A stretch of 20,204 bases of DNA from JAWXBK01 sp040878185 (GCA_040878185.1 JBBDMS010000036.1:1-20204); one strand, 5' to 3'; numbered from the stretch's first letter, positions 8,335 through 14,722 are shown. A program made the numbers and translations. Notes: generated by a model not told the origin, from the letters alone.

Positions 8335-8354
8335 GATGATCAACCGATCAATAA
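8335..8354 (-). promoter_or_regulatory. Putative operator, copy 1 of a repeated 20-bp motif
   Basis: On the minus strand this site reads TTATTGATCGGTTGATCATC. A second copy at 10015-10034 on the plus strand differs at one base. Each contains the inverted repeat TGATC-N4-GATCA and a direct repeat of TTGATC. It sits 104 bp upstream of the glyoxalase start and 117 bp upstream of the divergent SDR start, where a shared regulator would bind. The regulator is not in the window. It does not fit the FNR/FixK box, because the half-sites are TGATC and not TTGAT about the same centre. Confidence 0.5.
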
Positions 8355-8458
8355 TGATCTTGCAAGGTTTTTTGTCAAGCGACGGGCGACCCGATCGCCG
8401 GATCGCAATGGATAACTGTGGACCGACTGTCACGGTCCAGCAGACGAACCCAGCTAAA

Positions 8459-8464
8459 GAGGAG
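8459..8464 (+). promoter_or_regulatory. Ribosome binding site fixing the SDR start
   Basis: GAGGAG inside the purine run AAAGAGGAGA lies seven bases before the ATG at 8472. This supports that start over an in-frame ATG at 8418, whose extra 18 residues (arginine-rich, MDRLSRSSRRT...) precede the normal first strand of the SDR fold. Confidence 0.7.
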
Positions 8465-8471
8465 AAATGCG

Positions 8472-9185
8472 ATGATCAATCCCACCGGGCGCGTTGTTAT
8501 GATATCGGGGGCTAATCGGGGAATTGGTCGTGCGATCGCCGCGCGACTGTATGCAGACGGGTACACCGTCAGTCTCGGTGCGCGAAAGCCGGAGAGCCTT
8601 GCGCCTGTCGTCAAACAGATGGATCAGACTCGCTTTATGACGCATGCTTACGAGGCGCTGGATACAGATTCGCCGGGCCGCTGGATCGACGCGACTGTCG
8701 CACGATTTGGCAAGATCGATGCGATCGTGAACAATGCTGGCGCCTTGCGGGCCGTCTCAGTGACCGCCGGGGAGGAAGCAGATCTTGAGTTGATGTGGGA
8801 CGTGAACGCCCGGGCGCCCTGGCGCATGATTCGCGCCGCTTGGCCGCATTTAAAGGCGGGGGGAAATGGGCGTGTCATCAATGTCGCGTCGATCTCCGGT
8901 CTTCGTGTCAAAGTGCCCCTCGGGACCGGGCTATCAATGTCCAAGTTTGCGCTTGTAGCTCTAACGAACGGCGTCCGTCTCGAAGGCCGAGAGCATGGCA
9001 TCCGCGCTGCGGCGCTCTGCCCCTATTTCGTCGATACAGAAATGGCCCAAGGATACGGGGTCGAATCCAAGGACATGTCGGACCCCGATACAATCGCCCA
9101 AGCAACTGCGTTCCTTATCGGATTGCCGAACAGCGCATCAGTCGCAACCTTCGCCATTACCAGCCAGCCGGAAATCGGTTTTTAA
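8472..9185 (+). CDS. Short-chain dehydrogenase/reductase (SDR) family protein, catalytic Tyr replaced
   Basis: 237 residues with a classical SDR Rossmann fold. The cofactor loop is S12-G-A-N-R-G-I-G19, R38 after the second strand suggests NADP preference, NNAG is at 87-90, N111 is kept, and S140 lies in NVASISG. The active-site YxxxK, however, reads L154-S-M-S-K158 in GTGLSMSKFAL: the lysine is kept and the tyrosine position is leucine (codon cta). It is therefore either catalytically altered, inactive, or carries a single-codon lesion. The gene is divergent from the glyoxalase operon and convergent with the glutathione-transferase gene, with stops only 24 nt apart. SDR and GST pairs occur in glutathione-dependent catabolic routes such as beta-aryl-ether or isoprene degradation, but assignment to one is speculation. 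Confidence 0.85.
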   Translation: MINPTGRVVMISGANRGIGRAIAARLYADGYTVSLGARKPESLAPVVKQMDQTRFMTHAYEALDTDSPGRWIDATVARFGKIDAIVNNAGALRAVSVTAGEEADLELMWDVNARAPWRMIRAAWPHLKAGGNGRVINVASISGLRVKVPLGTGLSMSKFALVALTNGVRLEGREHGIRAAALCPYFVDTEMAQGYGVESKDMSDPDTIAQATAFLIGLPNSASVATFAITSQPEIGF

Positions 9186-9200
9186 AGCACCTTCGGCGCT
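9186..9200. terminator. Weak hairpin between convergent genes
   Basis: AGCACC-TTC-GGCGCT can fold into a short stem with one A-C mismatch, between the stops of the SDR and GST genes. There is only a short T run on the plus side (ATTTC). It may act as a modest bidirectional terminator. Confidence 0.2.
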
Positions 9201-9209
9201 ATTTCAGAG

Positions 9210-9866
9210 CTAAAGCGAGACGCCGGCTAGTCGTGCTTCGCGTTCTTTCCAATCGTGAAAGACGCGCTGCACAGCTGGCCGCGCCGCCATTGTTGCCATC
9301 CAGCGCATGAGATTGTCGAGGTTGCCCGCCTTTCCCAGGAGAGGGCGGCGGTAGAATGCCGTTGGGTACAGCGCGATATCGGCAAGGCTCGGATCCGCGC
9401 CGCCGAGATACGGATCCTGTACGAGAGCCTGATCGAATGCCCTGCATATTGTCACGAATGACGCCTCGAAAAAATGTGTTGCTGAAGACGGCCCGCCGGG
9501 AACTGCACGCTCACACAGAAACGCAGCCATGCTCACAGGTTGTGCATCGGTCAGCGCGCACATTAGCCATTGATAGGTCGTTGCCCGCCGCACGGCGTTG
9601 GCTGGCAGAAACCGACCGGTCTTCTCAGCAAGATGCAGCAGGATCGCGCCGGCTTGAACAATTGCTATGGGATTTGTCCGGTCGGATCGATCAACAAGAG
9701 CCGGTATCGTGCCGCGGGGATTAAGCGCCAGAAATTCCGGTGGCTTTTTCGCGTTCTTGCCAATTGGGATGACATGCGACTCATAAACGAGTTCGCATTC
9801 CTCAAGCATGATTGCGACCCGCTCGCACACTGGCGACTGCACATCGCTCATATAGAAATCAAACAT
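9210..9866 (-). CDS. Glutathione S-transferase family protein
   Basis: 218 residues. The N-terminal thioredoxin-like domain runs to about residue 82 (MFDFYMSDVQSPVCERVAIM, then NPRGTIPALVD with cis-Pro P55). The helical C-terminal domain contains ADPSLADIALYP, the conserved N-capping region of GSTs. The glutathione gamma-glutamyl contact normally read as E/Q-S before the GAIL helix is Q71-A72 here (IVQAGAILLHLAEKTGRFLP), so the serine hydroxyl is absent. The best fit is the YfcG/Nu-like group. A GAAGGA ribosome site precedes the ATG. It is transcribed toward the SDR gene, and its upstream region holds the second copy of the 20-bp motif. Function may be glutathione conjugation, disulfide reduction or thioether cleavage. 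Confidence 0.85.
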   Translation of the reverse strand: MFDFYMSDVQSPVCERVAIMLEECELVYESHVIPIGKNAKKPPEFLALNPRGTIPALVDRSDRTNPIAIVQAGAILLHLAEKTGRFLPANAVRRATTYQWLMCALTDAQPVSMAAFLCERAVPGGPSSATHFFEASFVTICRAFDQALVQDPYLGGADPSLADIALYPTAFYRRPLLGKAGNLDNLMRWMATMAARPAVQRVFHDWKEREARLAGVSL

Positions 9867-10004
9867 CGGAATTGTCCTTCAGTGACGTTGCTCTGACGTA
9901 GAGCTGCGGAAGTATAATGTTCGATCCATTCTGGAGTTCGGAGCCATGTGAACAAGGGATTATCGCATGGCCCCCTTTCATAGCTGTGGATTCGAAGGCC
10001 CTAT

Positions 10005-10033
10005 TTGACTTTTGTTATTGATCGTTTGATCAT
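10005..10033 (+). promoter_or_regulatory. Possible sigma-70 promoter overlapping operator copy 2
   Basis: TTGACT at 10005-10010 and GATCAT at 10028-10033 (4/6 match to the -10 consensus) are 17 bp apart on the plus strand. The -10 region lies inside the repeated 20-bp motif, so a bound regulator would block it. If real, the SNase-like protein must start downstream of about 10040. Confidence 0.3.
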
Positions 10034-10034
10034 C
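10015..10034 (+). promoter_or_regulatory. Putative operator, copy 2 of a repeated 20-bp motif
   Basis: TTATTGATCGTTTGATCATC on the plus strand matches the minus-strand reading of 8335-8354 at 19 of 20 positions. The site is 149 bp upstream of the GST start and at the 5' edge of the SNase-like gene. The two copies face each other and bracket the SDR and GST genes. Co-regulation by one repressor is the simplest reading. Terminal inverted repeats of a mobile segment are an alternative. Confidence 0.5.
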
Positions 10035-10070
10035 TTAACGGCCGGAACTAGGAATTGTCAAAGAGCGCCA

Positions 10071-10655
10071 TTGGGACCGCTGCCGCATCGCTGCAAACTG
10101 CGACGCGCATCCACGTACGGGATTGCGGTAGGTGTTCTTTTGGTTCTTGCAATCTGTTGGGACTCTCGCCCACGAGACTTAATCCAAGATTTTCTTTCCT
10201 GGTCCTGGATGCTTCAACACTTTCCACCGCCACAAGGTACAGGGGCGTCGTACCAAGCGGTGGTTAGTGCGCGGGTTTCAGTTGCCGGTCCGATCACATT
10301 CATCAGGGACGCGGCCACAATTGAAGTTGGGCAAGCCCGAACTGTTGTTCGATTGGCATACCTGCAGGTACCGGATTTGTCGGACAACCGCGGATATGAT
10401 GCATATAATTACTTAGCTAAACTGACGTCGGGGAAATGGGTTTATTGCTATCTAGTGGATAAATGGGCGGCCGATGCGCAAATTGGTATATGCACCTTGG
10501 AGAACGGTACTGATCTGGCTGCTGCAATAATTGAGTTGGGATTAGGCACCAATAGTGACCCAAGTTCTAATGGTTGGTATGATCACCTAGCGCAAAAAGA
10601 TGCGCTACAGCGCGACTATCTAGTCCCAAATGGACTGGAATATTTCTACCGGTGA
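10071..10655 (+). CDS. Membrane-anchored SNase-like (thermonuclease-fold) domain protein, catalytic residues degenerate
   Basis: The open frame can be read from a TTG at 10005; I favour a TTG near 10071, because the earlier one coincides with a possible -35 element. The start is uncertain. After a short basic segment (HRCKLRRAS) comes one hydrophobic helix (GIAVGVLLVLAICW), then an extracytoplasmic domain. The stretch VSVAGPITFIRDAATIEVG, TVVRLAYLQVPDL, YLAKLTSGKWVYCYLVDKWA, IGICTLENGTDLAAAIIELG follows the staphylococcal-nuclease pattern. By alignment to SNase, D21 becomes Ala (DAAT for DGDT), R35 is kept, D40 becomes Gln, E43 becomes Asp, and the KYGR arginine is missing. It is therefore probably non-catalytic. 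A 180-base hand count (10381-10560) gives about 46% GC, far below the neighbours, suggesting horizontal origin. Confidence 0.6.
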   Translation: MGPLPHRCKLRRASTYGIAVGVLLVLAICWDSRPRDLIQDFLSWSWMLQHFPPPQGTGASYQAVVSARVSVAGPITFIRDAATIEVGQARTVVRLAYLQVPDLSDNRGYDAYNYLAKLTSGKWVYCYLVDKWAADAQIGICTLENGTDLAAAIIELGLGTNSDPSSNGWYDHLAQKDALQRDYLVPNGLEYFYR

Positions 10656-10776
10656 GACTCGACCCTCTTGAGGTAATTGGCTCGTATTAACTCGGCCGCA
10701 TTCACCTCCGGTCGCCAGCATCTCTGCAATTCTCGTACTCCGATATTATGCGAATCGGAAAAGGCGATCGGGCACT

Positions 10777-11565
10777 TTATCTCAGGGGAAGCGCACGGAT
10801 TCCGTCGAGCAGAACCCGCGTTGCTCGGCAATCGTCCTCGTTGTATTCAAGAATTCTGCGCCTGATCATGGCGTCACCAGTTTCCACCCAGCGGTGATAC
10901 CACTCGATAGAAGCTGCTCCTGAAGGGTGGATATCCCTCCAGGCAAAGCCAAGATGCTTGGCCAACGTCTTAATCGAGAAATCGCGGGTCGGCCATTCTG
11001 TCGCCTTCAGGACGACGTCGTAGTACAAATCAAAAGCTGTCGAAGGATCAAAAATTTTATCAATTTCAGCTTCCGTGGCAATATCAGGATACTTCGCTCT
11101 CAGCTTTCGGTACCAAGTGCGCTCATATTTGGAATAGTAGTAGATCCCGCAAGGCTGAGAGGCACGTATGAAGGAAATCGCCCCTGCGAAGGCGCGTTTC
11201 TCCTCGTCTGCAGTCGGCGCTTCCGCAATGAAGTAAACAAAACGCTCCTCGCCATTCCTACCGCTTCGCCGTTCAACGAATCCATGCAAGTAACAGACAT
11301 CACGCATCGGATCGACTTCGATGTCGAAGAACAATTCGGTCTCAAAATCTGGCAACGCGACAGGGGCACGCAGATAGGGGCGGCTCCCTTGCGTTGAGAG
11401 CAGCCCAGCCCGTCTATGGAATTTTTCCAGCGACGACTGCCCAATTCCCGGAAAGGTCGTCTTGTTGCCCGCGAGAAAGGTATGTGGGTCAGCGGCAGCC
11501 AAGTCACGAACGGTTGCCACGCGCGTTAACATCGTATCCTGCCGCGATCGTCCGAGCTCCGGAAT
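10777..11565 (-). pseudogene. TM0106-family RecB-like nuclease, 5'-truncated (C-terminal RNase H-like part remains)
   Basis: The remaining part encodes a helix-hairpin-helix-like segment (LTRVATVRDLA, then FPGIGQSSLEKFHRRAGLL) and a DEDD RNase H-like exonuclease domain (PF13482 type). Counting from the frame's first ATG at 11682, the likely acidic residues are D120 and E122 (FFDIEVDP), D218 (FDLYYDV) and D284 (YNEDDC). Full-length relatives carry an N-terminal Cas4/RecB PD-(D/E)XK nuclease before this, which is absent here. The frame stays open to 11682, but its first 37-45 codons are simply antisense to an hsdR remnant and match nothing in the family. The break lies near 11550-11570. The remaining domain shows no internal stops, so decay is recent or the fragment is still expressed from an internal start such as M51 (11532). 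Confidence 0.65.
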
Positions 11566-11566
11566 G

Positions 11567-11956
11567 TCGGAGGGCGAAGCCGATCCCCTCAAGGGGCCAA
11601 CCGATGTTGGGACAGCCCGCTTGAAGGATGAAGAGGTGACGCTTTCGAGCCTGATTGACCGCCTCAACGAACGGTTCGGCACCGACTTCAGAGAGGCAGA
11701 TCAGCTCTTCTTCGACCAGATTCGGTCTTCGGCCGAGAACGATGAGAACATCGCGGAAGCCGCCCGTGCCAACAACTTCGCGAATTTTTCCTCTTACCTC
11801 GATCGCATGCTGGACGAACTGTTCATCGCGCGTATGGAGGGCAACGGGGAAATCTTCTCTCGGGTGATGACGGATACCGAGTTCCGCTCGGCGGCGCATG
11901 AGTACCTGGCACGAGAGATTTTCCGCCGTGTACGATCGAAAGTGAATGCACAGTGA
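11567..11956 (+). pseudogene. hsdR: Type I restriction enzyme R subunit (hsdR), C-terminal remnant
   Basis: About 129 codons, starting near SEGEADPLKGPTDVG, resemble the extreme C-terminus of one HsdR family: LSSLIDRLNERFGTDF, EADQLFFDQI, then a helical tail AARANNFANF...LDELFIARMEGNGEIFSRVMTD and FRSAAHEYLAREIFRRV. HsdR is the ATP-dependent translocase/endonuclease of type I systems, about 800-1100 residues long. The nuclease, DEAD helicase and most helical domains are absent, and no hsdM or hsdS is in the window. An open frame extends left to 11462, but that part is antisense to the nuclease fragment and meaningless. The recognition rests on remembered family patterns and could be another helicase tail. 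Confidence 0.6.
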
Positions 11957-12204
11957 GCGACGCGCTGTTTCGCTCCCTCGACTCGTTCATTATCTCGGCG
12001 GAGATTCTCGCCGCCGAGCATTCGGTCTGCTACGCCGCCCCGGGTATCCAGGTAGAGCCCGCAGAGGAGCGCAGGGCTATAAACAACATTGAAATGCACG
12101 CTGTCCCGGATGCGTTCTTGCTATGCTTCGAACAGCTATGTGGATGTTCGCGCCCAGTATCTCACGCGACGCTGTGCCGCTTTCGAAATAGATCCGGTTT
12201 GTAA
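11953..12204 (+). pseudogene. Small reading frame coupled to the hsdR remnant, possible N-terminal remnant
   Basis: A GTG at 11953 overlaps the hsdR stop (GTGA), a spacing typical of translational coupling. The 83-residue frame starts VSDALFRSLDSFIISAEILA and goes on AEHSVCYAAPGIQVEPAEE. Its first 36 or so residues look like a structured beginning, with the SVCYAAPGI strand resembling starts of phospholipase-D-like domain proteins. The rest (cysteine- and arginine-rich) looks like random sequence. It is probably the 5' end of a gene once downstream of hsdR, cut by a rearrangement near 12065. It could also be a non-coding open frame. Confidence 0.3.
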
Positions 12205-12406
12205 TCAAAAAACCGACTTGAGTTCAGTGGTCTGGAATCCGTCCTGTATCGGCAAGGTACAAAGCCGCGGAGAAAAACTGGCGACAGAGAATGATTTTGG
12301 GCCGGGCGCACCGCGAGTCGGTCCTCAGCCCCTGTCTGCGAATGGCGCCGATCCGCGCGATGTCAGGCTGCCCGAAACAATTAGAGAGAAATCGGATGTA
12401 GGGAGT
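12205..12406. other. Non-coding stretch between island remnants and tRNA-Ser 3' end
   Basis: With the doubtful frame at 11953-12204 discounted, about 450 bases here lack a convincing gene. I see no integrase and no direct repeat of the tRNA 3' end in it. A perfect 8-bp inverted repeat (CTCGGCGG / CCGCCGAG, 11994-12018) has no T run and lies inside the small frame. Confidence 0.5.
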
Positions 12407-12496
12407 TGGCGGACGGGGGGAGATTCGAACTCCCGATACCCTTGCAGGTATGCCGCATTTCGAGTGCGGTGCATTCAACCGCTCTGCCACCCGTCC
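12407..12496 (-). tRNA. serU: tRNA-Ser (anticodon CGA)
   Basis: The 90-nt type II tRNA reads on the minus strand from 12496. Acceptor stem GGACGGG pairs with CCCGTCC, the discriminator is G and CCA is encoded (12409-12407). The D-arm region is TGGCAGAGCGGTTGAATGC. Anticodon arm is CCGCA-CTCGAAA-TGCGG with anticodon CGA, decoding UCG. The long variable arm ATACC-TGCAAG-GGTAT and T-arm GGGAG-TTCGAAT-CTCCC complete the cloverleaf. Its 3' end points at the decayed defence region, the typical geometry for an integration site. The gene symbol follows E. coli usage. Confidence 0.96.
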
Positions 12497-12800
12497 GCAG
12501 GCTATTCGACATGATCCCGGCCGATTGGTTGTCGTCGGCGCGGGTGGAACGGACACCATCAAACCGGCTTTCGACCGATCGAGGGGCCGCCCTTTCGAAG
12601 CGGCGCGGACCCTAACGAATTAGCCCTCGCCCGACAAGCAGAACCGGCCGCCATGATCCCGTTCTCAGGCCTGTTCTGAGCCCGTTCCCGAGCTCTCCCG
12701 CCGCATCGCCCGCGCGGGCTTGCCGGCGGCGGCGCGGCGCTGCGATATCCCTTATGCCACCGCCCACCGCAACCCTGATTTGGCCCAACCGGAGAGCCTT
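12497..12800. other. Intergenic region between tRNA-Ser and SDR gene
   Basis: These 304 bases must hold the tRNA promoter (leftward) and whatever drives the SDR gene (rightward). No confident -35/-10 pair is visible on either strand. A GC-rich stretch (12690-12740) keeps frames open by chance. GGAGAG at 12791-12796 serves as the ribosome site of the following gene. Confidence 0.4.
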
Positions 12801-13571
12801 ATGCCAGCCACCCGACCTGTTGTTTCCGAGAGGCCGCTCGCCGGCCGCCGCGCCCTCGTCACCGGTGCCGGCAGCGGCATCGGCCGCGCGACCGCGCGCC
12901 TCCTCGCATCCTCCGGCGTGCGTGTGATCGTGCAGGATATCGACGCAAGCCGCGTCGATGCGGTTGCGAGCGAAATCGAATCGGCCGGCGGGATTGCAGA
13001 GACCGCCGCCTGCGACGTCGCCGACGAAGCGGCGCTGCGCCGCGCCGTCGATGCCAGTCCCGCCGTCACCTTGCTGGTGAACAATGCCGGGGTCGGCAGC
13101 CCCGATCGCACGATCGAGGCGATCGACCGCGCCTCTTGGCAGCGCATGTTCGATTGCCATGTCTGGGGCGCGCTCGCGGCGACACGCGCCGTGGTCGCCG
13201 GCATGAAATCCGAACGCTTCGGCCGCATCGTCAATATCGCATCCAATCGCGGCCAGGTCGGCTGGTCCGACGGCTCGCATTACAACGCCGCGAAATCGGC
13301 AATGATCGGCTTTGCCAAATCCTGGGCGCGCGAGCTCGCACCCCACGGCATCCTGGTCAACGCCATCGCGCCGGGCGTGGTGCGCACGGCGATGACGTTG
13401 CGGCATGGCGAAGCCGCGATCCAGGAAGAGGCCGATCTCAATTTGCTGAAGCGCGCCGCCGAACCGGACGAGATCGCAGGCGTGGTGCGCTTCCTGATGG
13501 AGCCGACCGGCAATTTCATGACCGGGCAGGTTCTCTGTCCGAACGGCGGCGATCCAATTGTCGGAATCTGA
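12801..13571 (+). CDS. SDR family oxidoreductase (FabG-like)
   Basis: 256 residues from the ATG preceded by GGAGAG; the 27 in-frame codons upstream are not SDR-like. Cofactor loop T21-G-A-G-S-G-I-G28, D46 at the end of strand two (favouring NAD), NNAG 94-97, catalytic S148 (NIASNRG), and Y161-N-A-A-K165 are all present. The tetrad asparagine in the NxxG helix position is H120 (DCHVWGAL), a natural variation. The C-terminal GQVLCPNGGDPIVG resembles the FabG 'GG.. .G' end. The enzyme oxidises or reduces an alcohol/ketone pair; the substrate is unknown. It is followed 71 nt later by an amide-hydrolase-like gene on the same strand, so a small operon with it and the transporter is plausible. Confidence 0.9.
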   Translation: MPATRPVVSERPLAGRRALVTGAGSGIGRATARLLASSGVRVIVQDIDASRVDAVASEIESAGGIAETAACDVADEAALRRAVDASPAVTLLVNNAGVGSPDRTIEAIDRASWQRMFDCHVWGALAATRAVVAGMKSERFGRIVNIASNRGQVGWSDGSHYNAAKSAMIGFAKSWARELAPHGILVNAIAPGVVRTAMTLRHGEAAIQEEADLNLLKRAAEPDEIAGVVRFLMEPTGNFMTGQVLCPNGGDPIVGI

Positions 13572-13642
13572 CCCGGGAATCCGACCGGGGAATCCGATCG
13601 CCCTGCCTTGCGCCGGGCGCATCGCAACGCCACTCTAGCGCC

Positions 13643-14722
13643 ATGCAATTCGACTGGCCGCATCTGCCCACCATTCCGGTGCACGATCTGACGCAGGCGG
13701 GCGACGCCCCCATGGCTGCGCTCGCATCGGCGGAACCCGCGCGCATGGGCGACCTGGTCGCGATCGGCGAGGCAACCTATCCTGCCTGGCTGCTCGATTT
13801 CGGCGATCGCCGCTCGCGCCGCTGGCTCAGGCTGCAGCGCAATCCCTATCTCGGCGAGCTCGACCGGATCGCTGCCAGCGGCCTGCCGACGCGCGGCCTT
13901 TACATGCTCAATCTTTCCTACGAATGGGGCTGCACCACGGGTGCGGGCCTGTCGCCCAATGCCGATGCGCCGCACATGCTGCGCACGCTCGACTGGCCGC
14001 TGGCGGGTCTCGGCCGCAATCTCGTCGTCGCGAAATGTCCGAGCGACCACGGTGCGTGGCTCAATCTCACCTGGCCCGGATTCGTCGGTTCGCTGACCGG
14101 CCTCGCGCCCGGACGGTTCGCCGCGGCGTTCAACCAACCGCCGATGCGCAAGCGGTTCGGCTGGCTCGCTGTCGACTGGCTGCTCGAGCGGCTGCGTATC
14201 GGTACCAGCCGCGCCTTGCCGCCCGCACATCTGCTGCGCCTCGTCTTTGAAACCTGCGCCGATTTCGGCGCGGCAAAACGCATGCTCTGCGAAACGCCGG
14301 TCGCGATGCGCGCGTTCTTCGTGCTGTGCGGCACCAAGCCCGGCGAGATCGCGGTCATCGAACGCACCGAAACGCGCGCCTACGAACATGCGGAAGAAGA
14401 AGACAGCGCGCGCTGCGCCGCCAATCACTGGGTCGCAGCAGCGCTGGGCGGACGGCAGCGCAGCCAGTGGAGCGAGGATCGCCGCCGCGTCATGCTGGCC
14501 GAGCTCGCCCACGGGCGCCGCGAATTCTCGTGGCTCGCGCCGCCGGTACTCAACGAACTGACGCGCCTGGCGGCCGAGATGGAACCGGCGAGCGGCCGGC
14601 TCTGGCTGCAGGGGTTCGAAGCCGACGGCCCGGCCACGCGCGTGCTGCGGCTCGACTGCTCGAGCGACACGCCGGACAGCAATCAGGGGAACCATGAGTT
14701 CGAGCGCCGCCGGCGTGCCTGA
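13643..14722 (+). CDS. Ntn-hydrolase, C45 acyltransferase / choloylglycine hydrolase-like
   Basis: 359 residues. The key segment is W95-G-C97-T-T-G followed by NADAPHMLRTLDWPLAG (106-122) and GRNLVVAKC. This is the pattern of N-terminal-nucleophile amidohydrolases, in which the chain self-cleaves before a cysteine that then becomes the nucleophile. Isopenicillin N acyltransferase cleaves at G102/C103 followed by Thr-Thr, strikingly like G96/C97-T-T here; acid ceramidase and NAAA are organised the same way. R114 and D117 fit the conserved Arg-x-x-Asp near the active site. Residues 1-96 would be the released or associated alpha chain. No signal peptide is visible, so it is probably cytoplasmic. 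The start follows a 71-nt gap. The ORF end overlaps the next gene by 29 nt. The natural amide or acyl substrate is unknown. Confidence 0.7.
   Translation: MQFDWPHLPTIPVHDLTQAGDAPMAALASAEPARMGDLVAIGEATYPAWLLDFGDRRSRRWLRLQRNPYLGELDRIAASGLPTRGLYMLNLSYEWGCTTGAGLSPNADAPHMLRTLDWPLAGLGRNLVVAKCPSDHGAWLNLTWPGFVGSLTGLAPGRFAAAFNQPPMRKRFGWLAVDWLLERLRIGTSRALPPAHLLRLVFETCADFGAAKRMLCETPVAMRAFFVLCGTKPGEIAVIERTETRAYEHAEEEDSARCAANHWVAAALGGRQRSQWSEDRRRVMLAELAHGRREFSWLAPPVLNELTRLAAEMEPASGRLWLQGFEADGPATRVLRLDCSSDTPDSNQGNHEFERRRRA

Noticed and set aside
8335..8354. FNR/FixK-type box
   Set aside because: The canonical TTGAT-N4-ATCAA is not matched. The symmetric arms here are TGATC and GATCA, so an oxygen-response assignment is not supported.
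8335..10034. Transposon bounded by the 20-bp inverted copies
   Set aside because: There is no transposase in between, no visible target duplication, and both copies sit in promoter regions. The operator reading is preferred, though the mobile-cassette idea is kept as an alternative.
11994..12018. 8-bp perfect inverted repeat as a terminator
   Set aside because: No T run follows on either strand, and it lies within a possible coding stub right after the hsdR tail.
12089..12514. A 141-codon plus-strand frame reading through the tRNA
   Set aside because: It crosses the tRNA-Ser gene in antisense. The apparent peptide GGDSNSRYPC is the well-known translation artefact of tRNA-Ser.
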